Shown: in pieces, positions 17,457 to 26,311 of the stretch
Numbering within the stretch: position 1 is the stretch's first letter
How the letters are laid out: each line of letters opens with the position of its first letter
Notes under the pieces: generated by a model
What the model saw: only the letters and a program-made list of their open reading frames with translations
What the model was told of the DNA's origin: nothing
Databases searched by the model: none
Origin: Desulfofundulus kuznetsovii DSM 6115
GTDB lineage: Bacteria; Bacillota; Desulfotomaculia; Desulfotomaculales; Desulfovirgulaceae
Length of the DNA: 64,000 nucleotides
Assembly: GCF_000214705.1 (NCBI RefSeq)
Contig: NC_015573.1
Coordinates: forward strand, 2,301,001-2,365,000
Direction: 5' to 3'
Made by a program: the position numbers and the translations under genes

Positions 17457-17776
17457 AACGCTACCAGCACCTTAACTACCTGAGAAAGCAAGGCTGGATC
17501 AAAGCCGGGTTTTACCTCGATGTTGGCCGGTCCTATTTTGACCAGTAAAGTATGGTCCTCTTCTATAAATGACTGGTTGCTTATTTCCACCGGCAGCCAC
17601 CGGTTTGATTTTCCTGGGGTAACTACGTTCCGGTCTTTAAACTTTCGCAGCCAGTACCATAACTGCCTGGGGCTGATGCCTTCATGGGCGGCGCACCATT
17701 CTCTGACGCTTTGCCCACTCATCTTGTATTCGGCTATTCGGGTTTCCCATAGCGCTTCCCGTTCGGCTTTGGTCAT
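17450..17776 (-). CDS. tnpA: IS66 accessory protein TnpA
   Basis: The IS66 Orf1 protein, 108 aa, with a helix-turn-helix-like N-terminus (WETRIAEYKMSGQSVREWCAAHEG, then QLWYWLRKFK). It is the first gene of the element, starting at ATG 17776 behind GAGGAGG. It probably binds the element ends. It looks complete. Confidence 0.93.
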   Translation of the reverse strand: MTKAEREALWETRIAEYKMSGQSVREWCAAHEGISPRQLWYWLRKFKDRNVVTPGKSNRWLPVEISNQSFIEEDHTLLVKIGPANIEVKPGFDPALLSQVVKVLVALC

Positions 17777-17869
17777 AAGAAAAAATCCTCCTCATCGAGC
17801 TTATTTTCTGAGGAAGATTATCCCTTAAACTTGGGTATTGTGCCAAGGTGGGTTGTGTTTGACGCTTAC

Positions 17870-17900
17870 TTTTCAACACATCTGACGGGAGGTTTCGCAC
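17870..17900 (-). pseudogene. 5' fragment of the IS66-split HEPN-like gene
   Basis: GTG at 17900 starts MRNLPSDVLK, with AAAGAGGTGA as ribosome site. The frame runs into the IS66 target duplication and, with the element removed, continues in frame into the 3' part at 15363. It starts four bases after the stop of the next upstream gene, so the two were one transcript. Confidence 0.75.
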
Positions 17901-17904
17901 TGTC

Positions 17905-18312
17905 TCACCTCTTTCTTGGTAATGCTCCGGATGGCAGACAACAGCCCGGCCGCTGTGGGATCAACCCCAAGGTTGCCTGCTCCCCAACAAGCATGGTCGT
18001 GGCTTCACCAGCTCTGACAAACACCATAGTAGTAAGCAGGCCCACCATGTAATTCACGGGAAACACCCGGACGTCAAGGCGGCCTTCAATTTCGTAACTC
18101 AGCCTTGCCAGCTCCGCCAGATGCTCTTCGTGTATCGCAGGCGGGATACACCACAACGATCAGCTTACAGCGGACGAATCTTCGCCGCAACATCCAGGTC
18201 AACCAACCGATGACCTGGGCTTCGACGTCGTATGTAACGGCGGCCAGGGCATCGGCAACCACCCCGTAGTAGGAGAGAAACTCGGTGCCACTCGCCTGCG
18301 CGCCCGTACTAG
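17905..18312 (-). pseudogene. PLD-like gene, 3' part, split by an IS1182-like element and frameshifted
   Basis: Two overlapping minus-strand frames together make one protein. Frame one reads SGTEFLSYYGVVADALAAVT and CKLIVVVYPACDT. Frame two takes over near 18130 (EEHLAELARL, GRLDVRVFPVNYMVGLL, TMVFVRAGEATTMLVGEQ). A one-base shift separates them. Removing the insertion joins this to a GTG start at 20268 and gives about 147 aa. The RVFPV..MVFVRAGE..MLVG pattern recalls half of a phospholipase-D-like fold, but this is weak. The gene belongs to the defence cluster and is inactive as it stands. Confidence 0.7.
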
Positions 18313-20227
18313 GAGCCTGTTGCAAAACTCCTTACCACCCACAAAAATCTAACGGAAAAACCATAAGATTTTCCATTTAGAAGGAATTGACCAGCAATTC
18401 GTCGAATATCTAAGGTATCATTAGATAGAGGGTGGTAATTTGAAATGCTGGGCCGCCAAAAACAACAATTGAAATTTACGAACATCGACGTCCTGCAGGC
18501 CTGGGAGCAAAAGCCCCTCGTTCCCGAAGACAGCTTTTACTATGGCCTCTCTCAGGCTGACGATATCTTCCGGGACGAACTATTTGCCGACTGCTATGCC
18601 TCCTGCGGACGTCCGTCCATCCCACCCAGCCGCCTGGTCAAGGTGCTCCTGCTGCAGTTTCACGACCGGGTATCAGACCGGGAAGCGGAACAACGTGCTT
18701 TATACGACCTGCGCTGGAAAGTAGCACTGAACCTTTCCCTGGGGGAAGCAGGATTTGACCATACCGACCTGTGCCGGTTTCGGGCCAGGTTATTGTTGAA
18801 CAAGAAAGAACGCGCCGCTTTTGAAGAAATCCTAAAGGCGGCGGAAGCTAAAGGGTTGCTTCCCGCTAAATGTGTTCAACAGATCATGGACTCCACCTAC
18901 GTCCTGGGTGCCGGAGCGGTCCAGGACACCTACACTTTAATCCGGCTGGCCATAAGAAAACTTTTGAGCGCCCTGAAAAAACGCCCTGATTTCCCGGAAT
19001 TGAGGCTGAATCTTAATTATCAGGGCAAGGGCAAACCCAAAATCAACTGGGAAGACCCCGCCGAACGGGAAAGGCTGTTAAACCAGCTTTACCAGGATGC
19101 CTTAACGATTATTAGCGCAACGGAGGGGATGGAATTATCCTGTAAAGAAAGGGAATTAAAAGACCTCCTATTGACGGTAGCCACCCAGGATATAGAACAA
19201 AAGGAAGACGGCTCGGTAACCATAAAACGGGGGGTGGCCAAGGACCGGGTCATTTCCACCACCGATCCCGAAATGCGCCACGGAAGAAAGTCTCACTCCC
19301 GGCTCTTTGACGGCTACAAGAGCCATACCGCCATGGATAAAGAAAGTGAATTTATCATCGCCGTTACCGTAACCCCCGGGAACACCCACGATTCAGAGGC
19401 AACTTTTGCGCTTGTCGACCAGCAACCCGAAGAGCGCCGGCCAGAGGAAGCGATCTTTGACACTGCTTATGGCACGGGCAGGGTCAGGGAAGAAATGGCC
19501 ACCCTCCAGATTAAAGTGATCAGCCCTGTCCCCGAAGGAATCGGGAAAGATGGCTGTTTCCCCAAATCGGCTTTTGAAATTGACCTGGACAGACAGATCT
19601 GCCGCTGCCCAGCCGGTCAAATCGCACCTGAAAAAATCTATGACAAAAAAACGGGCCGGCTCAAAGTATTTCTCTTTTCCCCGGAACAGTGCCAAAACTG
19701 TCCTTTATTAAACCAGTGTACCAGAAACAAAAAGGGTAGACGGACAGTCACGGTAAATGCCTACGAACGCTACCTCCAGGAGGGTCGGGCCTTTCAAAAA
19801 ACCGAGGAGTTTGCCGGTAAATATCCCGAACGCTGCAAGATCGAGAGAAAGCAGGCGGAAATGGTGATGCATGGCCTGCGAAAAGCTCGTTATCTTGGTC
19901 TGGCCAAAGTAACCCTGCAGGCGCTTTTAATTGCCACTGTGGTTAACTTTAAACGTTACTGGAAGCTGCTTAACCAAAAAGAAAATTCTGTGGTTCCCCA
20001 TACCGGTATGGTAATAAATTGCACCACACTAGTCCTGGCAAGTGGATAGGGGGGGGTAGTTTACCCAAATGCAGGTAAAATAAGGAAAATAAACGTAAAA
20101 CAAATGGTTATTAGCTGATTTAAGCATGTTTTAAGCCTGTTTCTATGACAGATTACCATTAATTGTAATCCAAAATTTTTGCAAGTGGCTTTTCAGCAGA
20201 AAAAAGAGACTATTTTGCAACAGGCTC
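18313..20227 (+). mobile_element. Complete IS1182-like insertion sequence
   Basis: A 1915-bp element with perfect 15-bp ends, GAGCCTGTTGCAAAA at 18313-18327 and its reverse complement at 20213-20227. The 4-bp duplication CTAG flanks it (18309-18312 and 20228-20231). One transposase gene fills it. Orientation is opposite to the genes it interrupts. Confidence 0.93.
18445..20049 (+). CDS. IS1182-family DDE transposase
   Basis: A 534-aa transposase with an N-terminal DUF772-type domain (RPSIPPSRLVKVLLLQFHDRVSDREAEQRALYDLRWK). A DDE nuclease domain follows, with the acidic residues in MDSTYVLGAGA, FDTAYGTGRVREE and ERKQAEMVMHGLRKARYLGL. A cysteine cluster lies between (CRCPAGQ, CQNCPLLNQC). The frame is full length. 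The start is ATG behind a GGTGG site. Confidence 0.93.
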   Translation: MLGRQKQQLKFTNIDVLQAWEQKPLVPEDSFYYGLSQADDIFRDELFADCYASCGRPSIPPSRLVKVLLLQFHDRVSDREAEQRALYDLRWKVALNLSLGEAGFDHTDLCRFRARLLLNKKERAAFEEILKAAEAKGLLPAKCVQQIMDSTYVLGAGAVQDTYTLIRLAIRKLLSALKKRPDFPELRLNLNYQGKGKPKINWEDPAERERLLNQLYQDALTIISATEGMELSCKERELKDLLLTVATQDIEQKEDGSVTIKRGVAKDRVISTTDPEMRHGRKSHSRLFDGYKSHTAMDKESEFIIAVTVTPGNTHDSEATFALVDQQPEERRPEEAIFDTAYGTGRVREEMATLQIKVISPVPEGIGKDGCFPKSAFEIDLDRQICRCPAGQIAPEKIYDKKTGRLKVFLFSPEQCQNCPLLNQCTRNKKGRRTVTVNAYERYLQEGRAFQKTEEFAGKYPERCKIERKQAEMVMHGLRKARYLGLAKVTLQALLIATVVNFKRYWKLLNQKENSVVPHTGMVINCTTLVLASG

Positions 20228-20268
20228 CTAGGAGGCAGAGGACTAAACCATACTCCAGGCAGCTTCAC
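20228..20268 (-). pseudogene. 5' fragment of the IS-split PLD-like gene
   Basis: GTG at 20268 begins MKLPGVWFSPLPPS, preceded by AAGGGGG. The frame enters the CTAG target duplication and continues in frame on the other side of the insertion (TGAQASGTEFL). It lies about 30 bases after the Mrr-like gene. Confidence 0.65.
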
Positions 20269-20300
20269 TCAAGACCCCCTTCCGATGGACGAATTTCGGC

Positions 20301-21077
20301 TCATTCCATAACCCCAAACAATTCACGGAAAGCCTGGACACCTTTTCGTACGTGGGACAGAAGAATAGTAAGAAAATCTCGGAGCGCTGTAGCCTCGACA
20401 AGATCGGCAGGAAGGCATTCTACTAGCGGTGACCGGAGGCTATTCTTTAGCGGTAATATAGAGCATTTATTCTGGTCAATAAGATCGAAAGAGTCCACCC
20501 TAGATTTTATAAATAGGGCAAGAAAAGTAAGATCCCTATACTCTTCGCGAAGGGCTAAAAACTTTCTTCTTCCCTCATCCGTGAGTGATTCGGCCCTGCG
20601 GAAGACACTAGAGTTAATTGGCTCGGTATAGCTAATCAGCGGTTCCGCTTCTCTATCTATTCGAGGAATCAGGTAGTGTCGATACCATCTTTCTACGAAC
20701 AACTCTTGAAATCCTTGCCAGTCCAGCAACAGGATGTTGGTATTCCGGGCGGCCGCGTAAGCACCTGCCTGGAATCCGGCGGATGAGATGATGAGCCCCC
20801 AATTTGCTCCGTAGTCGCTAACTATAGTCCTGAAGGAGTGGACAACCGTCTTTGGCACCGATGATTTCCAGTGTTTGCACTCACATAGATAGGTTATGGG
20901 CGGCATCTGAGAGTGATCCACAGCGAATACATCGATGTTCGCTGTTCCTCTTACGGTGTCTATCGTCTTTTCGCTCTCTACACTGAGACCACTCTCAGCT
21001 AGGATTTGTGCAACCGCCTTTTGAAGATCCCGCCAATCGCCAGGGGGCATGGGTTCAATCATTACCGGAACCCCCAT
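20301..21077 (-). CDS. Mrr-like restriction endonuclease
   Basis: A 258-aa protein with a PDDEXK-type nuclease core: ANIDVFAVDHSQMPPITYLC, then ECKHWKSSVPKTVVHSFRTI, then GANWGLIISSAGFQAGA and ARNTNILLLDWQGFQELF. The D..ECK pair plus the SSAGF segment matches the Mrr_cat family, which cuts modified or foreign DNA. The C-terminal 130 residues are helical and not recognised. It follows the methyltransferase and membrane genes on the same strand, so it probably belongs to the defence cluster. The start could be ATG 21077 or ATG 21062. Confidence 0.78.
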   Translation of the reverse strand: MGVPVMIEPMPPGDWRDLQKAVAQILAESGLSVESEKTIDTVRGTANIDVFAVDHSQMPPITYLCECKHWKSSVPKTVVHSFRTIVSDYGANWGLIISSAGFQAGAYAAARNTNILLLDWQGFQELFVERWYRHYLIPRIDREAEPLISYTEPINSSVFRRAESLTDEGRRKFLALREEYRDLTFLALFIKSRVDSFDLIDQNKCSILPLKNSLRSPLVECLPADLVEATALRDFLTILLSHVRKGVQAFRELFGVME

Positions 21078-21244
21078 TCATAATTCTGAATGTCAATTTC
21101 AGGGACCACGCCCATTTCGCAAGTATCGCCTTGAACGATGGTATTGTGGCTGTGGTTTACTCACGTGTACCTATCAGCATAGCACCAGGTAGGTGCAACA
21201 TTGGTGGTAGTGGGCTTTTATTAAGGCTCTTTTCGTTAACCAAG

Positions 21245-22243
21245 TCAGCCCGTGGTTTCCGGTAGGTTCCACTCTGGCCGTTGGAGTTCCTGATAAACAC
21301 TGTCTTCTGCTATCCCATCACGTAGGTGAGCGCCTAGATAAGTAGCGCCAAGACTTCTTAAGACTTCAAGATCCTCCATAGCAAAAATAGCCTGAACAAT
21401 AGCTTTAGATCCATCAGGACTCAGACGGTAATGCACAAGTTCGTGCGGCCTAGCAGAAGAAGTTCTGGGTGGGCCTAGCCTCTCCAACCTTGCCAACACA
21501 GTATACTTTTCTCTTTCATCCCGCGGAAGTCTCAACAAATAGTAACGGTTGAGCCGCAGCTCCTTCATAGGAAGAGCCGCTTTACCGAGGTGTGTAACAG
21601 GAACTAGTATCCATGCTATCCTTTCAGGCCAATTTAGCTCGATCACAACCTCTCCCCGGATCCGGAAAGTAGTGGTCCGCTCTTCCCCAAAGGACGCCGT
21701 GACCTCTAACCTTAATACATGACGGGGGCCACTATCTTTAAGAACCAGCAAGCGGATTGGCGCTGAGCTACCCCGCTCCCCGCTAAGCTCCACAACGAGA
21801 TCCTCGCCGGGCCGAACTACTCCCGGGTAAAACCAATACAATTGGCGGGGGGTCAACTGCAGGTTACGTGAATCGAAAACAGGGTCAAACCGTAGACCTC
21901 TCTGTTCTCTTGTCGATACACTCACGGTGCAATTCGCGATGGGGACAGAAGCCATATTCACAAGACGGGGTGAAAAGTAGATGTAGTACCATTTGCCCTG
22001 GTCTTCCTCTGGGTAAGAGTGAGCCTTCAAATTGTCCGCATACTGGGCATACTTGATGCGCTTAATACCTCGCCGGACTGTTCTATAACCGCATGGGCGA
22101 ACGTCGTCTTGTCCACAAAAAACAAGGAGAACCTTAAAAGCTCTAATCTGCCTCTTCTTAAGCAGCCAAGCGGCTACCATCCATACAGAAGTTACCAAGG
22201 TTGCTAGGCTGGCTAACAATCCAATAACCGTGATAACGTCCAT
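21245..22243 (-). CDS. Membrane-anchored protein of unknown function in the defence cluster
   Basis: A 332-aa protein with one N-terminal membrane segment (VIGLLASLATLVTSVWMVAAWLL) and a basic stretch after it. The rest is beta-rich (ANCTVSVSTREQRGLRFDPV, VVRPGEDLVVELSGE, FRIRGEVVIELNWPERIAWIL) and ends in a helical region. No family is recognised. It starts 24 bases after the methyltransferase stop with a GGGGGG ribosome site, so it is probably in the same operon. It could be a membrane sensor or anchor of the system. Confidence 0.7.
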   Translation of the reverse strand: MDVITVIGLLASLATLVTSVWMVAAWLLKKRQIRAFKVLLVFCGQDDVRPCGYRTVRRGIKRIKYAQYADNLKAHSYPEEDQGKWYYIYFSPRLVNMASVPIANCTVSVSTREQRGLRFDPVFDSRNLQLTPRQLYWFYPGVVRPGEDLVVELSGERGSSAPIRLLVLKDSGPRHVLRLEVTASFGEERTTTFRIRGEVVIELNWPERIAWILVPVTHLGKAALPMKELRLNRYYLLRLPRDEREKYTVLARLERLGPPRTSSARPHELVHYRLSPDGSKAIVQAIFAMEDLEVLRSLGATYLGAHLRDGIAEDSVYQELQRPEWNLPETTG

Positions 22244-22267
22244 AAACGACCAAGACCCCCCCGCAGG

Positions 22268-25200
22268 CTACAGATGATCCCCATCGCTCCAATTCCGTGA
22301 TTCATTCTCCAGCCGGTCCCAGGCTTCGAGGACCAAGCGGCGGGTGCGGTATTCGCCGAACTGGCGTTCTTCTTTTTCTTTGAGTACGCGGAAGGTCTCG
22401 CCGGGGAAGTCGGGGCCAAAGACGTCCTTGGGGTCGAGGATGTAGCGCAGCTCATCGCGGGTCAACCCGTAGAGCTTAGCGTAGTAGGCGTCGAGCTCGG
22501 CGCGGATGATGGCTCGGCGATCGGGATCCCAGCGGAAGGGCGGGATCATTTCGGCGTCCGGATGGACCTTTGGTGAGCGGCCGCAGCATTCTTGCCAGCG
22601 GCGGGCAATTTCTTGGCGCAACTCCCGCGGGCAATCCTGCCAGACCTCCCGCGCAAACGATTCCAGGTCCCAGGCGGTGTAGACCAGCTCCAGCACCCGG
22701 GGGACGATGAAGAAGAGGTCGGCCTCGGTATAGGCATCGGGCGGGAGGACGGGGAGTTGTTTAAGATAGTTATACGTTAAGTGGATCCCACCAATTTTTT
22801 GCCGTGCCGAAAAATCAAAGATTATCGTATTAACGTTAGCAATTAGGCATGCAACCCTTTTACTTTCGGCCAGTATGAGCGGCATTGTATGCCCCACCCC
22901 CACCCGCGGCAGGATGGTGAAGATGGCGGTGCGTTCGTTGGTAGCGTTGGTCACGTCCCTAAACCCCAACAGCCACCCCCGATTCCACTCCCACAGGAGC
23001 TGCGTGCCCTCGCGGTTCCACTGCTTAAGGCACGCCTCTACCTCCTCCTCCCTCACCCAGTACCGCGGCAGGACAAAGTAATCCGGGTTGGCGTACTCCT
23101 CCTCCCGCGGTGTGGGGAGGTGTGTGCTAGAAGTGTTAAGCGGCACACCCCTGTAGGTGCCGAAGCGATGGTCGAATTGCCAAATCATTTTGGCCTCGTA
23201 GAGAGGCAACCAGATCTCTTTACCGTTGGTAAAGCAGAGTCCGTCGGGGCGGCCGAGGTCGCGGCCCCGAACCAAAGAAAAGCCCTGCCGCTCCAGCTCC
23301 TGCGTCGTGCGGAAGAGGTGGCTGTCGTTGGACATATCAAACATCCTCATAAACCGTACGCCCCAGGGGTTTTCCCCCGTATGCTCATTGATCAGCACCG
23401 GCACGCACCGGTAGATCTTCTTCGTTAACTCCGCGTCCGCCCTGGTGCGGAAGACGGGACAGGTGCGGGTGTTGGGATTAAAGAGGGCCAATTCTTCCGG
23501 GCTCAGCTCAAAGACGCGATGGCTGTCGCGCAATTGATCGGTGTTGATAAGGAAGAAAGCAAAACGCATCGTAGCTTTTTCTTCCTTTTCCTTTTGACCC
23601 CGCATGGTAAGGAGGGAGAATTTGTAGCTCTTATGTACACCGGGGAAAATACCCTCCCGGTTTTCAAAGTCATAAAGGCTCACCAGCCGCCCGGTCTCCA
23701 CCAGGTGGGCAAAAAATTGCTTGTTGGTGTCGTCGGTGGCAATGCCCGTGGGCAGCACCACGCCGGCGCAGCCGCTCGGGCGGAGAAGCTGGGAGAAAAG
23801 CTCGGTAAAGACGCTGTAGGTGTTTATGTCGCCGCGGGCGGTGAGGGGAAAGCGGCCGCTGCCGCGCAGAAACTTGCTTGTGGCCTCAGCAGTGTGCTTG
23901 GCATCCTGGTACTCCTGCCAGAGCAGGGGGTTCTCTTCAGGTAGCCTGTTGATCAGGCGCTGCCGTGCCGCCTTGTTTAAGGCGCTGGCAATTTTTTGAT
24001 CCCGCGTGGCAAAAAATTCTTCTTCCTGCAGCTTGATCCGCTCCCACGGAGGGTTGCAGAGCACCACATCAAACCCGCCCTGCGCAAATACTTCAGGAAA
24101 CTCCAGGGGCCAGTGGAAAAAGCGGTGCTTTTGGGCCAGCCCCCATGCTGCTCCCACCGCTCGCGGGTCGGGAGCACGGTTTTCCAGTTGGCGGAAAAGG
24201 GTATCGCTGGTGGGTACCTTATTCCCCTGGCCTGCCTCCCTGGTAAGTGAAGCAAAAAAGGCGGCCGTCCAGAGGTTACAGGCGGTGTGCCTATGCCACC
24301 AGGCGCTACCGTGCTGCTGGAGCTCGCGGTAATACTCCGCTTTTTGGCGCACCTGATCGGGGGTGTCGTCGGGCAAGGCGATCAAAAGCCGGTACTTATC
24401 CACTAACTGGTCAAGCTCTTTTGCCGGGCTAAAAGAAATGGTGAGCTGGCTTTTCTCCTCCCGGTTTCGCTTTTTTAGGGCACGCGCTGTTGCCTTTTCA
24501 TCCCCCGCCACCGCTTCAAAAGCCTCATCGGGGATGCCCTTATTAAGCACGGTAAGGTCCAGCACCCCCACCAGGGAGTCGCCGCACTTGATACGGTGGT
24601 CGAGAAAGGTAAGTGGTTTACCCGGAGCGTGCCCCTCAATCCAGAGGGCCACCTTACATAAGTCCACCGCCAGGGGATTTTTGTCTACCCCGTAGATAGA
24701 GCGGCCAATGACCTCGCGGGTGGCCAGGCGCACCTGATCCGGCGCAGGCTCATCTCCACCGGCACGTATCCTGGCTAGCTCACGGCCCAGCCGGCGGGCG
24801 GCAGCCAGGAGAAAGTGGCCGGAACCACAGGCCGGGTCACAAACCTTTAGGGACAAAAGGGTCTCTTCCTTTTGCGCCGTAGTTTTGGCTTTTTCCACCC
24901 GTTCCCGGATTACGGGAACAAGGGCGCTTTCCACCAGCTCACTTACCAGCTCCCGGGGGGTGTAATAAGAACCGGTGGTCTTGCGCTCCGTGCCGCTTTC
25001 CAGCCTGAACTCCGGATACTCCCCCGGCCAGAGCACAAGGGGGTGAAAATCAAGCAGGCTTTCATATACGCTTCCCAGTTCCTCCACGTCAAGCGCTGCG
25101 TAGTTGATACGCCGCCAAGGAGCGTGAGCGTTCTCCTGGTACATGGAAAGATACCAGAAGCCTCTTAAAAGGTCACGGTTGGTAAGGTGCACATCGTTTA

Positions 25201-26311
25201 AGTCAGGAGTCAAGGTAGGGTTAAAAAGGTCACCGTTTAAGGGCGGAAGCCCCAGTTCAGCCCCCAGGCGCTCGTCTCGCAGGAGGTGAAAGATGGTCTT
25301 AAGTCCCAGCCACAGATCAGTATGTTCCGTATAGGCTGAGCGAACTTGGCATAAGCGGCGCAACCGCTCCATGCTGTAATATTTGCGGTAAACAGTATTA
25401 TCGGTTAAAAGGCCGCGTTCCTCAGCCACCATTAAGAAAAGAAAGCGGTAAATAAGGCGGAGAAGCTGCTGGTAAAATTCCAGGGAAGTGAGCGCCTCTG
25501 CGCGCACTTTATCCCGCAGTCCCCCATTTTGGGGGTGGCCCAAAATGGCGTTGCCAAGTATTTTAAGGGCTTCTTCTACGTTGTCCCGGAGGTGATCCCG
25601 GATACGCCCCCCTTGCACCACGGTGATATTGTAGTAGCTCTCAAGCCAGCAGTCGCTGGCGGCTATATCCTGCGGCAGGCGCGTGCGGTGCGCCAGGCGG
25701 TAAAACAACACAAAATCGGCATAGTTTTCTTCTGCCATCATTCGCTGCAGATCAAACTCAATATAGGCCTGGCGGGCTATGCGCTGGGAATCTCTTAAAA
25801 GCCGCAGGGTAAAGCCGTTGGTTACGATACCCCAAAGGTGCTCGGTGCGGTTGAGGTATTCTTGCACCAGAGAATGGGGTGCCAGGCGGGACCGGCCCGC
25901 TGCAGGGCGGCGGTCCAGAGACTGCCGGGAACCAACAATATGCACGGGCGGTGCACTTTCATTGGAACCGGCACGGTGAGAGATAAAAAAGGTGCGGCCA
26001 TCAACCTCGGCTGCCCGGGGCACATAGGTAAGATCATAGCCAAGTAGGCTTAAAAGCGGGATGACCCACTGATCGCGGGTAACGGTGGTGGCGGGATCCG
26101 ACTCCGGCAGGCGCTCCAACCGGTGCAGAAAGGCATGCCAGTGATTGCGGGCCCCCATCCACACGGCCGCTATTTCATCGGCAAGCCGCGACCTTGCGGC
26201 AAGGCCAAAGTCGGCAGGCTGCTGGCCGGGTGCTGATCCCTCGGCAATTTGATCGAGTAGATCCGGCGCTAACAAGCCACCTTCAACTTTTAGGCACGGA
26301 AAGCGCATCAT
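22268..26311 (-). CDS. Large class I N6-adenine DNA methyltransferase (DrmMI/Eco57I-like)
   Basis: A 1347-aa protein. The N-terminal 400 residues are helical and resemble the restriction-type extension of Eco57I-like enzymes. GSYYTPRELV at 447-456 and the SAM-binding DPACGSGHFLLAAARR from 492 are followed by IYGVDKNPLAVDLCKVALWI. The catalytic NPPW lies at 753-756 (VLCNPPWERIK). The C-terminal 450 residues include a TRD-like region and LYGLTRDELRYILDPKDVFG. DISARM class 1 DrmMI has this size and build. The start overlaps the SNF2 gene's stop by four bases. It would modify host DNA to mark self. Confidence 0.9.
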   Translation of the reverse strand: MMRFPCLKVEGGLLAPDLLDQIAEGSAPGQQPADFGLAARSRLADEIAAVWMGARNHWHAFLHRLERLPESDPATTVTRDQWVIPLLSLLGYDLTYVPRAAEVDGRTFFISHRAGSNESAPPVHIVGSRQSLDRRPAAGRSRLAPHSLVQEYLNRTEHLWGIVTNGFTLRLLRDSQRIARQAYIEFDLQRMMAEENYADFVLFYRLAHRTRLPQDIAASDCWLESYYNITVVQGGRIRDHLRDNVEEALKILGNAILGHPQNGGLRDKVRAEALTSLEFYQQLLRLIYRFLFLMVAEERGLLTDNTVYRKYYSMERLRRLCQVRSAYTEHTDLWLGLKTIFHLLRDERLGAELGLPPLNGDLFNPTLTPDLNDVHLTNRDLLRGFWYLSMYQENAHAPWRRINYAALDVEELGSVYESLLDFHPLVLWPGEYPEFRLESGTERKTTGSYYTPRELVSELVESALVPVIRERVEKAKTTAQKEETLLSLKVCDPACGSGHFLLAAARRLGRELARIRAGGDEPAPDQVRLATREVIGRSIYGVDKNPLAVDLCKVALWIEGHAPGKPLTFLDHRIKCGDSLVGVLDLTVLNKGIPDEAFEAVAGDEKATARALKKRNREEKSQLTISFSPAKELDQLVDKYRLLIALPDDTPDQVRQKAEYYRELQQHGSAWWHRHTACNLWTAAFFASLTREAGQGNKVPTSDTLFRQLENRAPDPRAVGAAWGLAQKHRFFHWPLEFPEVFAQGGFDVVLCNPPWERIKLQEEEFFATRDQKIASALNKAARQRLINRLPEENPLLWQEYQDAKHTAEATSKFLRGSGRFPLTARGDINTYSVFTELFSQLLRPSGCAGVVLPTGIATDDTNKQFFAHLVETGRLVSLYDFENREGIFPGVHKSYKFSLLTMRGQKEKEEKATMRFAFFLINTDQLRDSHRVFELSPEELALFNPNTRTCPVFRTRADAELTKKIYRCVPVLINEHTGENPWGVRFMRMFDMSNDSHLFRTTQELERQGFSLVRGRDLGRPDGLCFTNGKEIWLPLYEAKMIWQFDHRFGTYRGVPLNTSSTHLPTPREEEYANPDYFVLPRYWVREEEVEACLKQWNREGTQLLWEWNRGWLLGFRDVTNATNERTAIFTILPRVGVGHTMPLILAESKRVACLIANVNTIIFDFSARQKIGGIHLTYNYLKQLPVLPPDAYTEADLFFIVPRVLELVYTAWDLESFAREVWQDCPRELRQEIARRWQECCGRSPKVHPDAEMIPPFRWDPDRRAIIRAELDAYYAKLYGLTRDELRYILDPKDVFGPDFPGETFRVLKEKEERQFGEYRTRRLVLEAWDRLENESRNWSDGDHL

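Larger units (their letters stand above)
15371..17869 (-). mobile_element. Complete IS66-family insertion sequence
   Basis: A 2499-bp element. The left end GTAAGCGTAAAATAAACC and the right end read inward (GTAAGCGTCAAACACAACC) are matched terminal repeats that both run on to CCCACCTTG. The 8-bp duplication TTTTCAAC flanks it at 15363-15370 and 17870-17877. It carries tnpA, tnpB and tnpC in that order, all apparently intact. The perfect target duplication indicates recent, simple insertion. Confidence 0.95.
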
